DNA of 64,000 nt, from NCBI RefSeq assembly GCF_001792775.2, contig NZ_MLGE02000005.1, forward strand, positions 1-64,000. The letters run 5' to 3'. The position numbers and the translations under genes are program-made. This DNA is from Staphylococcus pseudintermedius. GTDB taxonomy: Bacteria > Bacillota > Bacilli > Staphylococcales > Staphylococcaceae. Of the stretch, positions 48,869 through 57,915 are shown in pieces. Position 1 is the first letter of the stretch, and each line of letters begins with the position of its first letter. Below the pieces are notes generated by a model. It did not search any database, was not told the DNA's origin, and worked only from the letters and a program-made list of their open reading frames with translations.

Positions 48869-49072
48869 ATGAACATCAATCACTTAACACTTATTCTGAC
48901 GCAAACAACAACTTCAGCAGAGGGAAAACCTAAGAAAGCATCACGTCGCTTTACACAGTTAAAAACAGACGCTTCACACGAGGACTTAAAAGCTTTCAGT
49001 CAAATGATTGAGAAGTTGACTGGCGAGCAGTATGACGCTATCGAATTAATGACATCAGAAAATATTCAATAA
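48869..49072 (+). CDS. DUF1659-like small protein
   Basis: 67-aa protein with AGGAGG upstream. An N-terminal strand (HLTLILTQTT) followed by the EGKPKKASRRFTQLKTDASHEDLKAF pattern fits DUF1659. Function unknown. It is paired with a DUF2922 gene 15 nt downstream, an arrangement frequent in Firmicutes. Confidence 0.75.
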   Translation: MNINHLTLILTQTTTSAEGKPKKASRRFTQLKTDASHEDLKAFSQMIEKLTGEQYDAIELMTSENIQ

Positions 49073-49087
49073 AAAGGAGCAATTACG

Positions 49088-49303
49088 ATGAACGTTAAAA
49101 CTTTAGAAATCACTTTTTTAGACGCATTACAAAAAACTTTCAAATTAAATTTGCCTAACATTAAAGGGACAATCACAAAAGAAGTAGTTCAAGAAGAAGC
49201 GGAAAAGTTAGTGGCATTAAATGTATTGAAGACGATGCATGGCCCTGTCGTCAAAGTGGCAGGCGCTCAAGTCATTGATAAATCTGTCATTGTGTTGTTT
49301 TAA
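49088..49303 (+). CDS. DUF2922-like small protein
   Basis: 71-aa protein preceded by AAAAAGGAGC. The sequence LEITFLDALQKTFKLNLPNI with a C-terminal GAQVIDKSVIVLF fits DUF2922. Function unknown; co-transcribed with the DUF1659-like gene. Length is normal. Confidence 0.75.
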   Translation: MNVKTLEITFLDALQKTFKLNLPNIKGTITKEVVQEEAEKLVALNVLKTMHGPVVKVAGAQVIDKSVIVLF

Positions 49304-49408
49304 TATGTCGCGTTAGAGAAGTGAAAATCAAAAATCAATAGCATCCATTTTTGTATCCAATTCACTCTCGATTTCGAATTAATGAATTACAAATCCATAA
49401 GTAGATAG

Positions 49409-49441
49409 AGGCTAGGAAAATTAAATATCCTGGCCTTTTTT
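49409..49441 (+). terminator. Terminator of the DUF1659/DUF2922 pair
   Basis: AGGCTAGG pairs with CCTGGCCT (one G-U), followed by TTTTT, about 105 nt after the second gene. Nothing else is apparent in 49304-49643 apart from a short AAAGAC/GTCTTT hairpin near 49508-49535. Confidence 0.7.
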
Positions 49442-49643
49442 GCGTTTATATCAATCTATCGGTATCTCCTTAATCTCAAAACCGAACATATTCAAAACAA
49501 ATAAAAAAGACCGAGAGAGATTCCCCAGTCTTTGCACACTCAAATTCATAATAACTCCGGATGAATAGACACAATAATTTAAGATGTGTATCATCTCGGG
49601 CTAGCAAAAATTTGATGTCTCGCCACTTTCGTAACTTCTATAT

Positions 49644-49913
49644 TTACACATTAGATTGATAGTTCGGACGAATTCTCACTTCATCACCATAAAAAATCTT
49701 AAACTTCCCAAGCTTTTGACAAATCGCATATTTTTCGTATACTTCATCAATACGTGCTAACGTTTTATAAGATTTAAAAGGATTAAGCACTTCAACATAC
49801 TGCCCCTCTTCAAGCTTTGACGACGCATTAACATTAATAAAAAAGAGATGGTCATCAATCACACGTACGATTTCATGTTCCTTCAAAATATCACAACTTT
49901 CCTTTAACTTCAT
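49644..49913 (-). CDS. Uncharacterised 89-aa protein
   Basis: I recognise no family. The protein is small, soluble, mixed alpha/beta, with a central VEVLNPFKSYKTLARIDEVY and a C-terminal FYGDEVRIRPN that suggest a small beta-barrel. The ribosome-binding site before 49913 is weak (TAAGA). It is isolated and convergent with the DUF2922 gene. Moderate confidence that it is real, based on length and codon regularity. Confidence 0.55.
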   Translation of the reverse strand: MKLKESCDILKEHEIVRVIDDHLFFINVNASSKLEEGQYVEVLNPFKSYKTLARIDEVYEKYAICQKLGKFKIFYGDEVRIRPNYQSNV

Positions 49914-50126
49914 TCTTAGTCATGGTGCGGTTACCAATGATGATCATACATGTTCACATGCAAAATTTACTATAATCTATTACCGTTTTATAATAACCAA
50001 TAGGTTTCAAACCACATCTTTTACCCTGTATGTCTCCCTATTGAAATTGTTCGCAAACAAATATAGCACTATCACATAGACATTTTGCTATAATGATAAC
50101 ACAGTTAAACAAAAGGATGGTTGATT

Positions 50127-51056
50127 ATGCTTTCACTCTTACTGATTTTAGGGTTAGTAGCTGGTGCTGTCATTCCTGTACAGACCTCTATTAATTCTAG
50201 GTTAAGCCGGTTCACGCAATCTTCTTTATATGCTTCTGCCATTTCATTTACGGTCGGAACATTATTGCTCGTGATACTCAACTTTATACTCAATCCACAC
50301 TTACTGACTGCAAAAGCTTTCGGACATTACCATTTTGATTATTACTGGTATGTTGGTGGATTGATGGGCGTGATTTATTTAACCGGTAATATGATTTTGT
50401 TACCACGTATTGGCGCATCGTTAACCGTTGTGACAACGATTACCGGACAAATTTTGATGAGTATGTTGATCGATACGTTCGGTTGGTTCAATGTAGATGT
50501 TCAAGCGTTACATGTGATGAAAGTGCTTGGGATTGTGTTATTACTCATCGGTATTATTTTGATGAATCTGCAAAAGAACGCTAAGCAATTGGCACAATCG
50601 GGTCATAATGGGCCATGGATGCTTGTCGGTATGATCATTGGTTTTACGCCGCCCATTCAAACAGCAATCAATAGTCATTTAGGCCAAACACTCCACTCCC
50701 CCTTCTTTGCGTCATTAGTTTCATTTACAGTAGGGGCATCAGCACTCATTATTTTGACGTTGATGCTACACAGACACGTTAAAATTCATACAACCTCTGA
50801 GCAGCATGGTCCATTGAAATGGTGGCACTTTATTGGCGGGGCATTAGGTGTCATTTTCGTCACAACGAATATTATTTTAACACCTGTGATTGGGGTCACT
50901 TTCACACTTATTACCGTGATGGTCGGACAAATTATTATGGGCTTACTCATCGACCATTTCGGACTATTCGGTGTACCACATCGTCATATTACGAAACAGC
51001 GCTTATTAGGTTTTATGCTCATTATTATTGCGATTATTATCATTCAGTTCAACTAA
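50127..51056 (+). CDS. YdcZ/DUF606-type DMT transporter (tandem domain)
   Basis: 309-aa membrane protein made of two DUF606 repeats. The first has VAGAVIPVQTSINSRLSRF and the second IIGFTPPIQTAINSHLGQTL, each followed by a five-helix unit with GGLMGVIYLTGNMILLPRIG or GGALGVIFVTTNIILTPVIG. Most relatives have one repeat and form dimers; here the dimer is fused. Substrate unknown. ATG at 50127, nine nt after AAAGGA, is preferred over the TTG at 50121. Confidence 0.85.
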   Translation: MLSLLLILGLVAGAVIPVQTSINSRLSRFTQSSLYASAISFTVGTLLLVILNFILNPHLLTAKAFGHYHFDYYWYVGGLMGVIYLTGNMILLPRIGASLTVVTTITGQILMSMLIDTFGWFNVDVQALHVMKVLGIVLLLIGIILMNLQKNAKQLAQSGHNGPWMLVGMIIGFTPPIQTAINSHLGQTLHSPFFASLVSFTVGASALIILTLMLHRHVKIHTTSEQHGPLKWWHFIGGALGVIFVTTNIILTPVIGVTFTLITVMVGQIIMGLLIDHFGLFGVPHRHITKQRLLGFMLIIIAIIIIQFN

Positions 51057-51084
51057 GCATACGCTATTTGATTCATTGTCTTCT

Positions 51085-51112
51085 CAAAAGTGTGTGAATC
51101 ATGCACTTTTTT
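51085..51112 (+). terminator. Terminator of the YdcZ-type gene
   Basis: AAAAGTG pairs with CACTTTT and is followed by TT, 30 nt after the stop codon. Confidence 0.6.
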
Positions 51113-52341
51113 GAGGACGCTTTTTATTTTTTCACACCTCTATGTCATTTTATTATCTTATTATGCTACAAATTGCAATAAATGTAGCTCGTAATTATTT
51201 TATACCGCAATAAAATGTATATAAATACAAAAAGTATATATATAATGCTGTGATTTTTAATTAAATATGCCAAATTTTGATACAACTTAAAAAAGAATCG
51301 TATATATATAAGATATGCACTAAAGCATTGAGTCATGTTCATGTCAAGAAATATTCATTTTTTATTTCGCATTATTTTTACTTATCTGCTTATTTATACT
51401 GTATACTTATTTTTACAATTTCCAAAACCTCGTTATTTGAAAGCTGATGTAAAGACGACGCGGTATCCGCTTAAAACAGGCTGTATCGCTGTACTTACGA
51501 TGCACTGTCACTTTTAACAGCTGCATCGTTGTTTCAATTATATAGGTGACACTTACCTATTTTTTTATGATTTTCCTCAAATCATATATGTAATAGCTCT
51601 ATCCAATCATCTACAACAAAACTTAACATCATTTACGTCCACTTCACTAAAAATGAGTTGAATCAGCTCGCCACTTAGACTATAATGGTCATCACTGTTT
51701 TTGTTATTGTGCAAATGCATAAAATTTTCACTAGTACCAAGTTGCTCGTTCGCTCAAAATTTCATTCAAAGTCACAATAAATTACATTTTATATTTAAGA
51801 TATTTTTTACTATTCTCACAATGAAAAACAAACCATTATACTCGGGGTTTATCAACTACACAATCTTTCTAAACCCTTTAGTTATCTATATTTCAAACCT
51901 ATCTTGCTATTCAAAGAAAATCCCTTTTCACATATCAAAATAATTTTCATTCTCAAAGTCGTTACCAATTTGAATTCATTTTAACCTCAAAATCAAACTT
52001 CTCTTTACCATATGACCAGTTTAAATATGATTGAATCAGCCATTTCTAATTATATGTAAAAACTGTAAATTCATCAAATGCATAATAAATTATGATAAAA
52101 TAAATAAGCAACTTTTAATTAATAAAGGTGTTTTTATTGGTGGAAAAGTTGTTAGGAATCCCAAGGCAAATATTTTAGAACCAAGTTAAAAACAACATTA
52201 AATTCTTTTTTGCTTTTTTGGCATTATTCTAGTTGTTTAATTGCAAATTATGGATTAATGACCATATATGACAACTTATCGTGCTCACTTCGAATATTGA
52301 TTATGATCATTATAATGTTGTAAAACGTTGAAGTGTCTTGT
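51113..52341. other. Gene-free leader region upstream of sarA
   Basis: More than 1.2 kb of very AT-rich sequence without credible genes. In S. aureus the matching stretch carries the P2 and P3 promoters and tiny frames of the sarB/sarC transcripts. One short frame at about 52137-52183 (residues LLVEKLLGIPRQIF) lacks a clear ribosome-binding site, so I do not call it. Confidence 0.5.
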
Positions 52342-52370
52342 TTTACAAATGCATGCCTATTAGATATAAT
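52342..52370 (+). promoter_or_regulatory. Sigma-A promoter upstream of sarA
   Basis: TTTACA (52342-52347) and TATAAT (52365-52370) are 17 nt apart, giving a roughly 175-nt leader for sarA. It probably corresponds to one of the proximal sarA promoters of S. aureus. Confidence 0.65.
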
Positions 52371-52550
52371 ATATTAAATAATTCCGTTCGAATTAAATAT
52401 ATAAAGATTTATACTAGTGCATTTTAGTGGTGTTATATACACTTCATTTGCTATAATATAATGTGTTAACGGGATTTTATTGAAATGTAATATATCGTGT
52501 ATTATATTTCAAAAGACGTTTAAGGGTAATATATATGGGAGGTTATGAGT

Positions 52551-52922
52551 ATGGCTGTTACAAGAGTCAAGGATTGTTTTGAGTTATTATCTATGGTGAC
52601 ATACGCTGATAGATTAAAAAGTGTGATTAAAAAGGAATTTAAAATTAGTTTTGAAGAGTTCGCGGTTTTAACACACTTAAGCTATAGAATAGAAGAGGAA
52701 TATTATTTAAAAGATATCATTAACAACTTAAACTATAAGCAACCGCAAGTCGTGAAAGCTGTTAAAAACTTATCTCAAGAAGGATATTTCGATAAACGCC
52801 GTAATGAAAACGATGAACGTACAGTACTGATTTTAATTAACGATCAACAACGTGAAAAAATCAACGCTTTACTAGACCGTGTTAATGAAACAATCAAATC
52901 TACAGATATTCGACCACAGTAA
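52551..52922 (+). CDS. sarA: Staphylococcal accessory regulator SarA
   Basis: Winged-helix global regulator of 123 aa. The block [20 protein letters not shown] and the DNA-contact region [42 protein letters not shown] are nearly as in S. aureus SarA from memory, including the DER motif of the wing. SarA controls agr, exoprotein and adhesin genes. ATG at 52551 is chosen: GGGAGG is 8 nt upstream, while the ATG at 52545 would be only 2 nt away. The C-terminus (KSTDIRPQ) differs from S. aureus. Confidence 0.96.
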   Translation: MAVTRVKDCFELLSMVTYADRLKSVIKKEFKISFEEFAVLTHLSYRIEEEYYLKDIINNLNYKQPQVVKAVKNLSQEGYFDKRRNENDERTVLILINDQQREKINALLDRVNETIKSTDIRPQ

Positions 52923-52985
52923 TTTTGGAACAAAGCATGAATTATGAAACGTATGGGGCTTATGGAGCATACGTACAAGTGTAAA

Positions 52986-53039
52986 GTAAAACCACTCATT
53001 GTCTTTTTATACGACTACAACGAGTGGTTTTACTTTTTT
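52986..53039 (+). terminator. sarA terminator
   Basis: GTAAAACCACTC (52986-52997) and GAGTGGTTTTAC (53022-53033) form a perfect 12-bp stem followed by TTTTTT. Confidence 0.85.
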
Positions 53040-53058
53040 GCTCCGTTTAACCCTCACC

Positions 53059-53114
53059 AAAATACCCTTTCGAAGTGACATTGCTTAATGTAACACGCTT
53101 CGAAAGGGTATTTT
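53059..53114. repeat. Long near-perfect hairpin (terminator or palindromic element)
   Basis: Arms of 17 bp at 53059-53075 and 53098-53114 match perfectly (AAAATACCCTTTCGAAG and its complement). The interior continues pairing as GTGACATT with AATGTAAC around a GCTT loop. It lies 18 nt after the stop of the minus-strand gene at 53133, so it probably acts as its terminator, though it is unusually long. Confidence 0.75.
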
Positions 53115-53132
53115 ATACTGCTTGGATGCCAC

Positions 53133-53849
53133 TTATGTTCGTTTGCTCGCTGACAATTCAATTGTGTAGAAAATAATCAACACTAAAATCATCACCCAAA
53201 TTGCAATGGAAATGAGCTGAGCCGCCTGATCATCAGCAACAATCACATCAATGGTCTTTTGAAGTAATAATAAGCCAATTCCTGTGTACTCTAAATACTT
53301 TTTATACAATCCAAAGCTCGTCACGATCACGCCAATTACTGCCATCGCGATATGTGCATAATGCGTCACAACATGAATACCTAAGTTCAAATCAAACGCA
53401 TTCATTAAAATGAGTACGAGGGCAAAAACCGCTAAAGCTCCCCCTGCATAACTCTCTATTTTATTGCGATACAAATAATTTTTATGCATGATTCGTGTAT
53501 ATATAACGATCGATATCGGCAACATGACAAGCATATACACGAGTGATAAACCTGTGGCAGCACCGAAAGGCACCAATTGTTTATCATAGAGCGATGAAAT
53601 TAATATAAAGTTGATGATAAAAAACACGACCGGGTTGAACTGTAATATAAATAAGTTTTTTTGTATTGTTAGTATCATTTCAGCCGGAGATTTTTGACGA
53701 TATTCGATATAGTCTTTATCTTCCGCTTCTGATTTTTGAATATCTTTTCTCAAATTTTCTTTAACGTCGTCGATTAAACTTGGAGATACACCTTTGTGCG
53801 TAAAGTAATCTTCTACATTCTCCAGTAAAGTCCGATCATTAGGTCTCAT
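53133..53849 (-). CDS. Uncharacterised membrane protein next to sarA
   Basis: 238 aa. A charged, helical N-terminal domain (residues 1-65, LLENVEDYFTHKGVSPSLIDDVKENL) precedes about six to seven membrane helices. The layout resembles HAAS/DUF1129-type membrane proteins, but I cannot name the family. ATG at 53849 is chosen, because GGAGG is 4 nt upstream; the frame extends to 53879. A membrane protein is found beside sarA in S. aureus also. Confidence 0.75.
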   Translation of the reverse strand: MRPNDRTLLENVEDYFTHKGVSPSLIDDVKENLRKDIQKSEAEDKDYIEYRQKSPAEMILTIQKNLFILQFNPVVFFIINFILISSLYDKQLVPFGAATGLSLVYMLVMLPISIVIYTRIMHKNYLYRNKIESYAGGALAVFALVLILMNAFDLNLGIHVVTHYAHIAMAVIGVIVTSFGLYKKYLEYTGIGLLLLQKTIDVIVADDQAAQLISIAIWVMILVLIIFYTIELSASKRT

Positions 53850-53937
53850 AAAATCCTCCGTCTCATTTGATAGCACCATTATATCAGAAGTGAGACCTGG
53901 CGTGTAGACGCTTCCGTTTGTACAGTAGCGTCGTACA

Positions 53938-54441
53938 TTACTCTACATCAATGCGATAAAGCTTCAATGTTTGATTTTTTGGTGTAGAAGTCGCAAATTG
54001 GTATGCCACTTTGCCATCTGAAATATAACCGCTACCCCCTGTGACATGATTATGATGTTCACGTTTAATCGCACGTGCACTCACTTGATCCTTCACCTCT
54101 TGATACTTCGGACCGTTCAGTTTATTGTAAATCATACTCACACGTGTCACCTTCGCATGTCGACCCGCGCCGCTCGCAGTCACAATCATCACACCATCTT
54201 TTGTATGAATTTCATAATAATGATGATGACCGTAAGCTTCTTTCGTATGAATCCCATGGCCTTTGTCTCGGAATACGTCACTCATTCGTTCGCCAATTGT
54301 CACACCTTCTACTGTGCGATCGCCGTGTTGTAATGATTTCACTGATTCTAATGTATTCCCTGACATCGCATCTGCTGTACCTGCATAAATCCCCGAAAAT
54401 GTAAGTCCTGTTATTAACATTGCACTGACTAGTTTTTTCAT
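53938..54441 (-). CDS. Secreted His-rich protein of unknown function
   Basis: 167 aa with a Sec signal peptide (MKKLVSAMLITGLTFSGIYA then GTADA, cleavage about residue 26). The mature part holds VEGVTIGERMSDVFRDKGHG, AYGHHHYYEIHTKDGVMIVT and REHHNHVTGGSGYISDGK, a compact beta-rich domain with clustered histidines that might bind metal. I recall a similar secreted protein next to sarA in S. aureus but no assigned function. ATG at 54441 is preferred over the GTG at 54450, which would touch the AGGAG. Confidence 0.78.
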   Translation of the reverse strand: MKKLVSAMLITGLTFSGIYAGTADAMSGNTLESVKSLQHGDRTVEGVTIGERMSDVFRDKGHGIHTKEAYGHHHYYEIHTKDGVMIVTASGAGRHAKVTRVSMIYNKLNGPKYQEVKDQVSARAIKREHHNHVTGGSGYISDGKVAYQFATSTPKNQTLKLYRIDVE

Positions 54442-54532
54442 AGGGCACACGCTCCTCTTTTGTCTCTCTTTTTTGTGCTCATTATCATCATACCCTAAAT
54501 TGCAATAAAATAACAGTTGTATTACAAAATGG

Positions 54533-55333
54533 TTACAAGTCCATATTATGTGTCGTTCTTTGCATAAAGCTTTTCACTGTTTTGAGAAATTTTTCCTTTT
54601 CTTCTACAAATGGATATACGCCTGACTTTTTAAATAATTCGTACGTCGCATTTGGCATCAACTCGGCAATATTTTCAGATTCACTCGGCGCGATACGTTC
54701 ATTCGCCACTCCTGCAATCACGAGTGTGCGTACTTGCACTTCAGACAATGGTTCACCAAGTTCAAAATCTGTAAATGATTGGTCCACTGCATTTTTCTCA
54801 TAATCTGTTAATAAAGCTGCTGAGTCATTGACACTTTTAAGAAACTTGCGCACTTTTCCTTTAGCATAGTATAAATGCTTTTCTAAAAACTTATCTTGTT
54901 CTGAATCGCTCCAAGTACGAATCGTTTCAGCGTATTTACGGAACAAGCGCTCATGTGGTAAGCCTTCTCCAGAGACAGTCGGATTAATTAAAATGAGTTC
55001 TGAGACTTTCTTTGGATCACGTTGAACGAGGTCTAATGCAACCGCACTTCCCATTTCAATCGCGATAAATGTCGCACATTCGATGTACAGAAACTCCATC
55101 AATTCTTTTAAATCTTGACTATAATCATGAAAATCAATCGTTAACGGTTTGTCAGAGTATCCGTGTCCTCTCAAGTCGACTAATATCACTTGAAAATAGC
55201 GTGACAAACGCTTCGCAATATCCTCAAATACTGTATGATTCATATACACTGAATGTACCATCACAATCGGATAACCTTTTCCCATTGAGCGATAATTCAA
55301 TGCTGTCCCATCTGATGATCTAAATAAATGCAT
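54533..55333 (-). CDS. Alpha/beta-hydrolase-fold protein lacking the catalytic triad
   Basis: 266 aa with clear fold landmarks: YPIVMVHSVYMNHTVF (oxyanion region), LVDLRGHGYSDKP and LILINPTVSG. The nucleophile elbow normally reads GHSMGG; here it is AIEMGS, with Glu93 where Ser is expected. The usual acid position reads GVANERIAP (Asn211/Glu212) and the His position is Val239 (SGVYPFVEE). It thus probably lacks hydrolase activity, or uses other chemistry. It overlaps the HAD gene by 1 nt (TAATG), showing a shared operon. Confidence 0.82.
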   Translation of the reverse strand: MHLFRSSDGTALNYRSMGKGYPIVMVHSVYMNHTVFEDIAKRLSRYFQVILVDLRGHGYSDKPLTIDFHDYSQDLKELMEFLYIECATFIAIEMGSAVALDLVQRDPKKVSELILINPTVSGEGLPHERLFRKYAETIRTWSDSEQDKFLEKHLYYAKGKVRKFLKSVNDSAALLTDYEKNAVDQSFTDFELGEPLSEVQVRTLVIAGVANERIAPSESENIAELMPNATYELFKKSGVYPFVEEKEKFLKTVKSFMQRTTHNMDL

Positions 55334-56037
55334 TACTTTTCAGCCTCCCGTTCGATGTTTAAAATATCTAATAATTCTTCCAGTGTTGTAATTTCAAAAT
55401 CCATTTCCGATTCTAAAGGAATAACCTCATCTTCTCTTTCACCGTGACGATACCAGACGCTAACCATGCCCATTGCTCGAGCAGGTGCGACGTCATTCAA
55501 CGCATCATCGCCGACGTACACCACCTCTTCTGGTGCGACATCTAATTTCTCAATAATTTCTTCATAAATACGTGGATGCGGTTTTCGAAAGCCCACCATT
55601 TCAGAAGTCGTCAAATGTGTCACGTAAGATTCGATACCTAACGCATAAACACGATAACGTTTAATTTTAGATTTCCCATTTGCGATAACACCAATTTTAT
55701 AATCCGCTTCTTTCAGTTTTTGCAAAGTATAGGTCGTGTCATAAAATGGAAAAACGTAACGATAGAAGTGCATTTCAAAGTCGTTAAATAAATCTTTCCA
55801 TGTTAAACGATCAATGTTGAATTGCTTGATGATTTCTTTGTATAAATCAGGTTTATCATGATCTTCGTCGTCATCAAGTTCGATAAATTTTTTGCGGAAG
55901 TCTGAGGCTTGTACACGTACTAAATAATCATGAAAACGTTCGTATTGCTCTTCAATAAATTTGTCACGTGATTTTTGTCGATCTAACAACGTTCCCTCTA
56001 AATCAAATATAATTGCTTTAATGTTTGTTAAGTCCAT
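55333..56037 (-). CDS. HAD-superfamily hydrolase
   Basis: 234 aa, type-I-capped HAD. Motif I is IIFDLEGTLLD (Asp12; the second position is Glu14 rather than Asp), motif II is IANGKSK, motif III Lys lies in GFRKPHPRIYE, and motif IV is VYVGDDALNDV. It should be a phosphatase acting on a small phosphorylated metabolite; substrate unknown. ATG at 56037 is preferred (GAGGT 5 nt upstream) over 56049. It is co-transcribed with the alpha/beta-hydrolase-like gene. Confidence 0.85.
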   Translation of the reverse strand: MDLTNIKAIIFDLEGTLLDRQKSRDKFIEEQYERFHDYLVRVQASDFRKKFIELDDDEDHDKPDLYKEIIKQFNIDRLTWKDLFNDFEMHFYRYVFPFYDTTYTLQKLKEADYKIGVIANGKSKIKRYRVYALGIESYVTHLTTSEMVGFRKPHPRIYEEIIEKLDVAPEEVVYVGDDALNDVAPARAMGMVSVWYRHGEREDEVIPLESEMDFEITTLEELLDILNIEREAEK

Positions 56038-56093
56038 GGTATACCTCATTACTTATTCTTTAAAATTCATATAATACTATATTAGTCAATTGC

Positions 56094-57044
56094 TCAAGGT
56101 CGTTCAACTATCATGAGATAAAACATCAGTGGAATGCCTAAAATTGCTAAGACGACACTTGCGGGCAGTTGAATCGGGTCGAGTAATTGTGCACCTAAAA
56201 CATCTGCCAGTACCATAGCTGTCCCACCAATTAAAATATTTAAAAGCATTTTAAAAGGTAATGTCCCTCGGCTCAAACGATGTACAAATTGTGGAATGAC
56301 CATACCGATAAAGCCAATCACCCCTACAAAGCCGATAATGACTGTAGACATCATGGTCGCTAATATTAATACAGTCACCGATAAACGCTCGACATGAAGC
56401 CCTAACGCAGCACTCGAGAGCGTGTTCATTTGTAGTAATTTAACTTTCGGAACTAACATGAAGAAGATCAATGTAATAATGACAAAGACGCTCATCACCA
56501 CGGCCGCTTCTCGATATTCCGTAGCACCAAACCCACCGAACATGTACGCCACAATATTTTGGAGTCTTTGCGGATTGAATTGGACGAGTAAAAACAGCAC
56601 TGCATTCAACAACGAACCGATGAGTATCCCGGCTAGAATGAGCGATCGCGTCGGATAGCCCCTCGAAATGGTATAAGCGATAGTCATAACAACGACTAAT
56701 GAGAGCATGCCCAACACCATCGCTAAAGGCGCAACCCATACAAAAGGTAAGCCGAGAAGTACAGCGATTGCCGCCCCCACTGTCGCACCGTTTGCCAGTC
56801 CAAGTGTAAAACTATCGGCAAGGGGGTTGTTCAAGATAATTTGAAACATTTGTCCTGCTATTGTGAGCCCCATGCCTGCAAACAATGCGAGTAGCATTCT
56901 AGGTAGACGTACCTCCATAACCAATGTCGATGTTAAAGGGGTGTGCCACTCTAATCGACTGAATAAACTGTATGTACAGACAACCATTAAAAGAAGGCTC
57001 CATGCACTGATGCTCATGAAGCCCTTCGTTACGTTATTTTTCAT
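56094..57044 (-). CDS. FecCD-family iron/cobalamin ABC transporter permease
   Basis: 316-aa permease with nine to ten helices. MEVRLPRMLLALFAGMGLTIAGQMFQIILNNPLADSF is a typical FecCD start, and GFIGMVIPQFVHRL the coupling helix. ATG at 57044 overlaps the end of the lipoprotein gene; ATG at 57053 is also possible. No ATPase is next to it. Homologous lipoprotein/permease pairs occur beside argS in S. aureus as far as I remember. The substrate (siderophore, heme or cobalamin) is not decidable here. Confidence 0.85.
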   Translation of the reverse strand: MKNNVTKGFMSISAWSLLLMVVCTYSLFSRLEWHTPLTSTLVMEVRLPRMLLALFAGMGLTIAGQMFQIILNNPLADSFTLGLANGATVGAAIAVLLGLPFVWVAPLAMVLGMLSLVVVMTIAYTISRGYPTRSLILAGILIGSLLNAVLFLLVQFNPQRLQNIVAYMFGGFGATEYREAAVVMSVFVIITLIFFMLVPKVKLLQMNTLSSAALGLHVERLSVTVLILATMMSTVIIGFVGVIGFIGMVIPQFVHRLSRGTLPFKMLLNILIGGTAMVLADVLGAQLLDPIQLPASVVLAILGIPLMFYLMIVERP

Positions 57045-57915
57045 ACACAGCATCTCTCAACATTTTCATCGCATCATCTAAACGCGGTCCAGGTCGTGAT
57101 AACATGTCATCATTTAAAGCGACAACACGGTCTTCTTTCACTGCATTAACTCTCTCGAAACCACCACGTTGCTGTACATCATTGCGATAATCCTTTGTCG
57201 AAACACCTGACGTCGCAATCATCACATCTGGATTTTTCTTGATAATTTGTTCTTTAGACACTTTCGGCCAACCTTCCGTATCATCAAACACATTTCGAGC
57301 ATGGAGTTGCTTTAACATATCATTCATAAAAGTCCCTTTACCCGCTGTATACATTTCTGGTTGAGATGCAATTTCAATGAACACGTGAGGTGCTTTTTTG
57401 TGCTTCGGAATCGTATCGACCACCTGTTGAATGTTATGTTTCGTTTCTTTCACTAATTGTTCTGCTTGTTGTTCAGTTCCTGTGAGCTTTCCGATTTGAT
57501 TAAACGTTTCATACATTTCATTAATCGAATGCGCATCTTTGACATAAGCGACACGAATACCACTTTCTTCTAAACTATCCAACACTTTACCTTGAGATGC
57601 TTTTTGTGATTCATGCGCTAAAATCAAATCCGGTTGCGCTTTAATCAACGCTTCCTTATTAAGTTGCATTGCGTCAAATTGCTGCTTCTCTTTCACGCCT
57701 TTTGGATAATCATCTACCGTAGAAACACCTACGACCTTATCACCTAGTCCGAGCTCATATAAAATCTCTGTATTACTTGGCATTAATGAGATGATACGTT
57801 CCGGACCTTTATCAGAAGATTTGCCCGTCTCCTTCGACTGATTTGCATTGAAGTGACAACCCGCGAGCATGAAGACAACCATGACGATCACAAGTGCGAA
57901 CCCTTTTAATTTCAT
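57034..57915 (-). CDS. BtuF/FecB-like substrate-binding lipoprotein
   Basis: 293 aa, class III binding protein. The lipobox is MLAGC with Cys at residue 20. PERIISLMPSNTEILYELGLGDKVVGVSTVDDYP is the characteristic start of BtuF/FepB-like domains. Other parts are the long central helix (about 150-180) and the C-terminal lobe ending DAMKMLRDAVYEK. ATG at 57915 has GGGAG 7 nt upstream; the frame reaches back to 57936. It overlaps the permease by 11 nt. No Fur box is seen on its side. Confidence 0.85.
   Translation of the reverse strand: MKLKGFALVIVMVVFMLAGCHFNANQSKETGKSSDKGPERIISLMPSNTEILYELGLGDKVVGVSTVDDYPKGVKEKQQFDAMQLNKEALIKAQPDLILAHESQKASQGKVLDSLEESGIRVAYVKDAHSINEMYETFNQIGKLTGTEQQAEQLVKETKHNIQQVVDTIPKHKKAPHVFIEIASQPEMYTAGKGTFMNDMLKQLHARNVFDDTEGWPKVSKEQIIKKNPDVMIATSGVSTKDYRNDVQQRGGFERVNAVKEDRVVALNDDMLSRPGPRLDDAMKMLRDAVYEK

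Noticed and set aside
54046-54404. Plus-strand frames opposite the secreted His-rich protein
   Set aside because: They are shadows; the minus-strand frame has a signal peptide and a proper ribosome-binding site.
53133-54450. Possible toxin-antitoxin pair next to sarA
   Set aside because: The proteins are a multi-helix membrane protein and a secreted protein, each with its own start signals, not a small overlapping pair.
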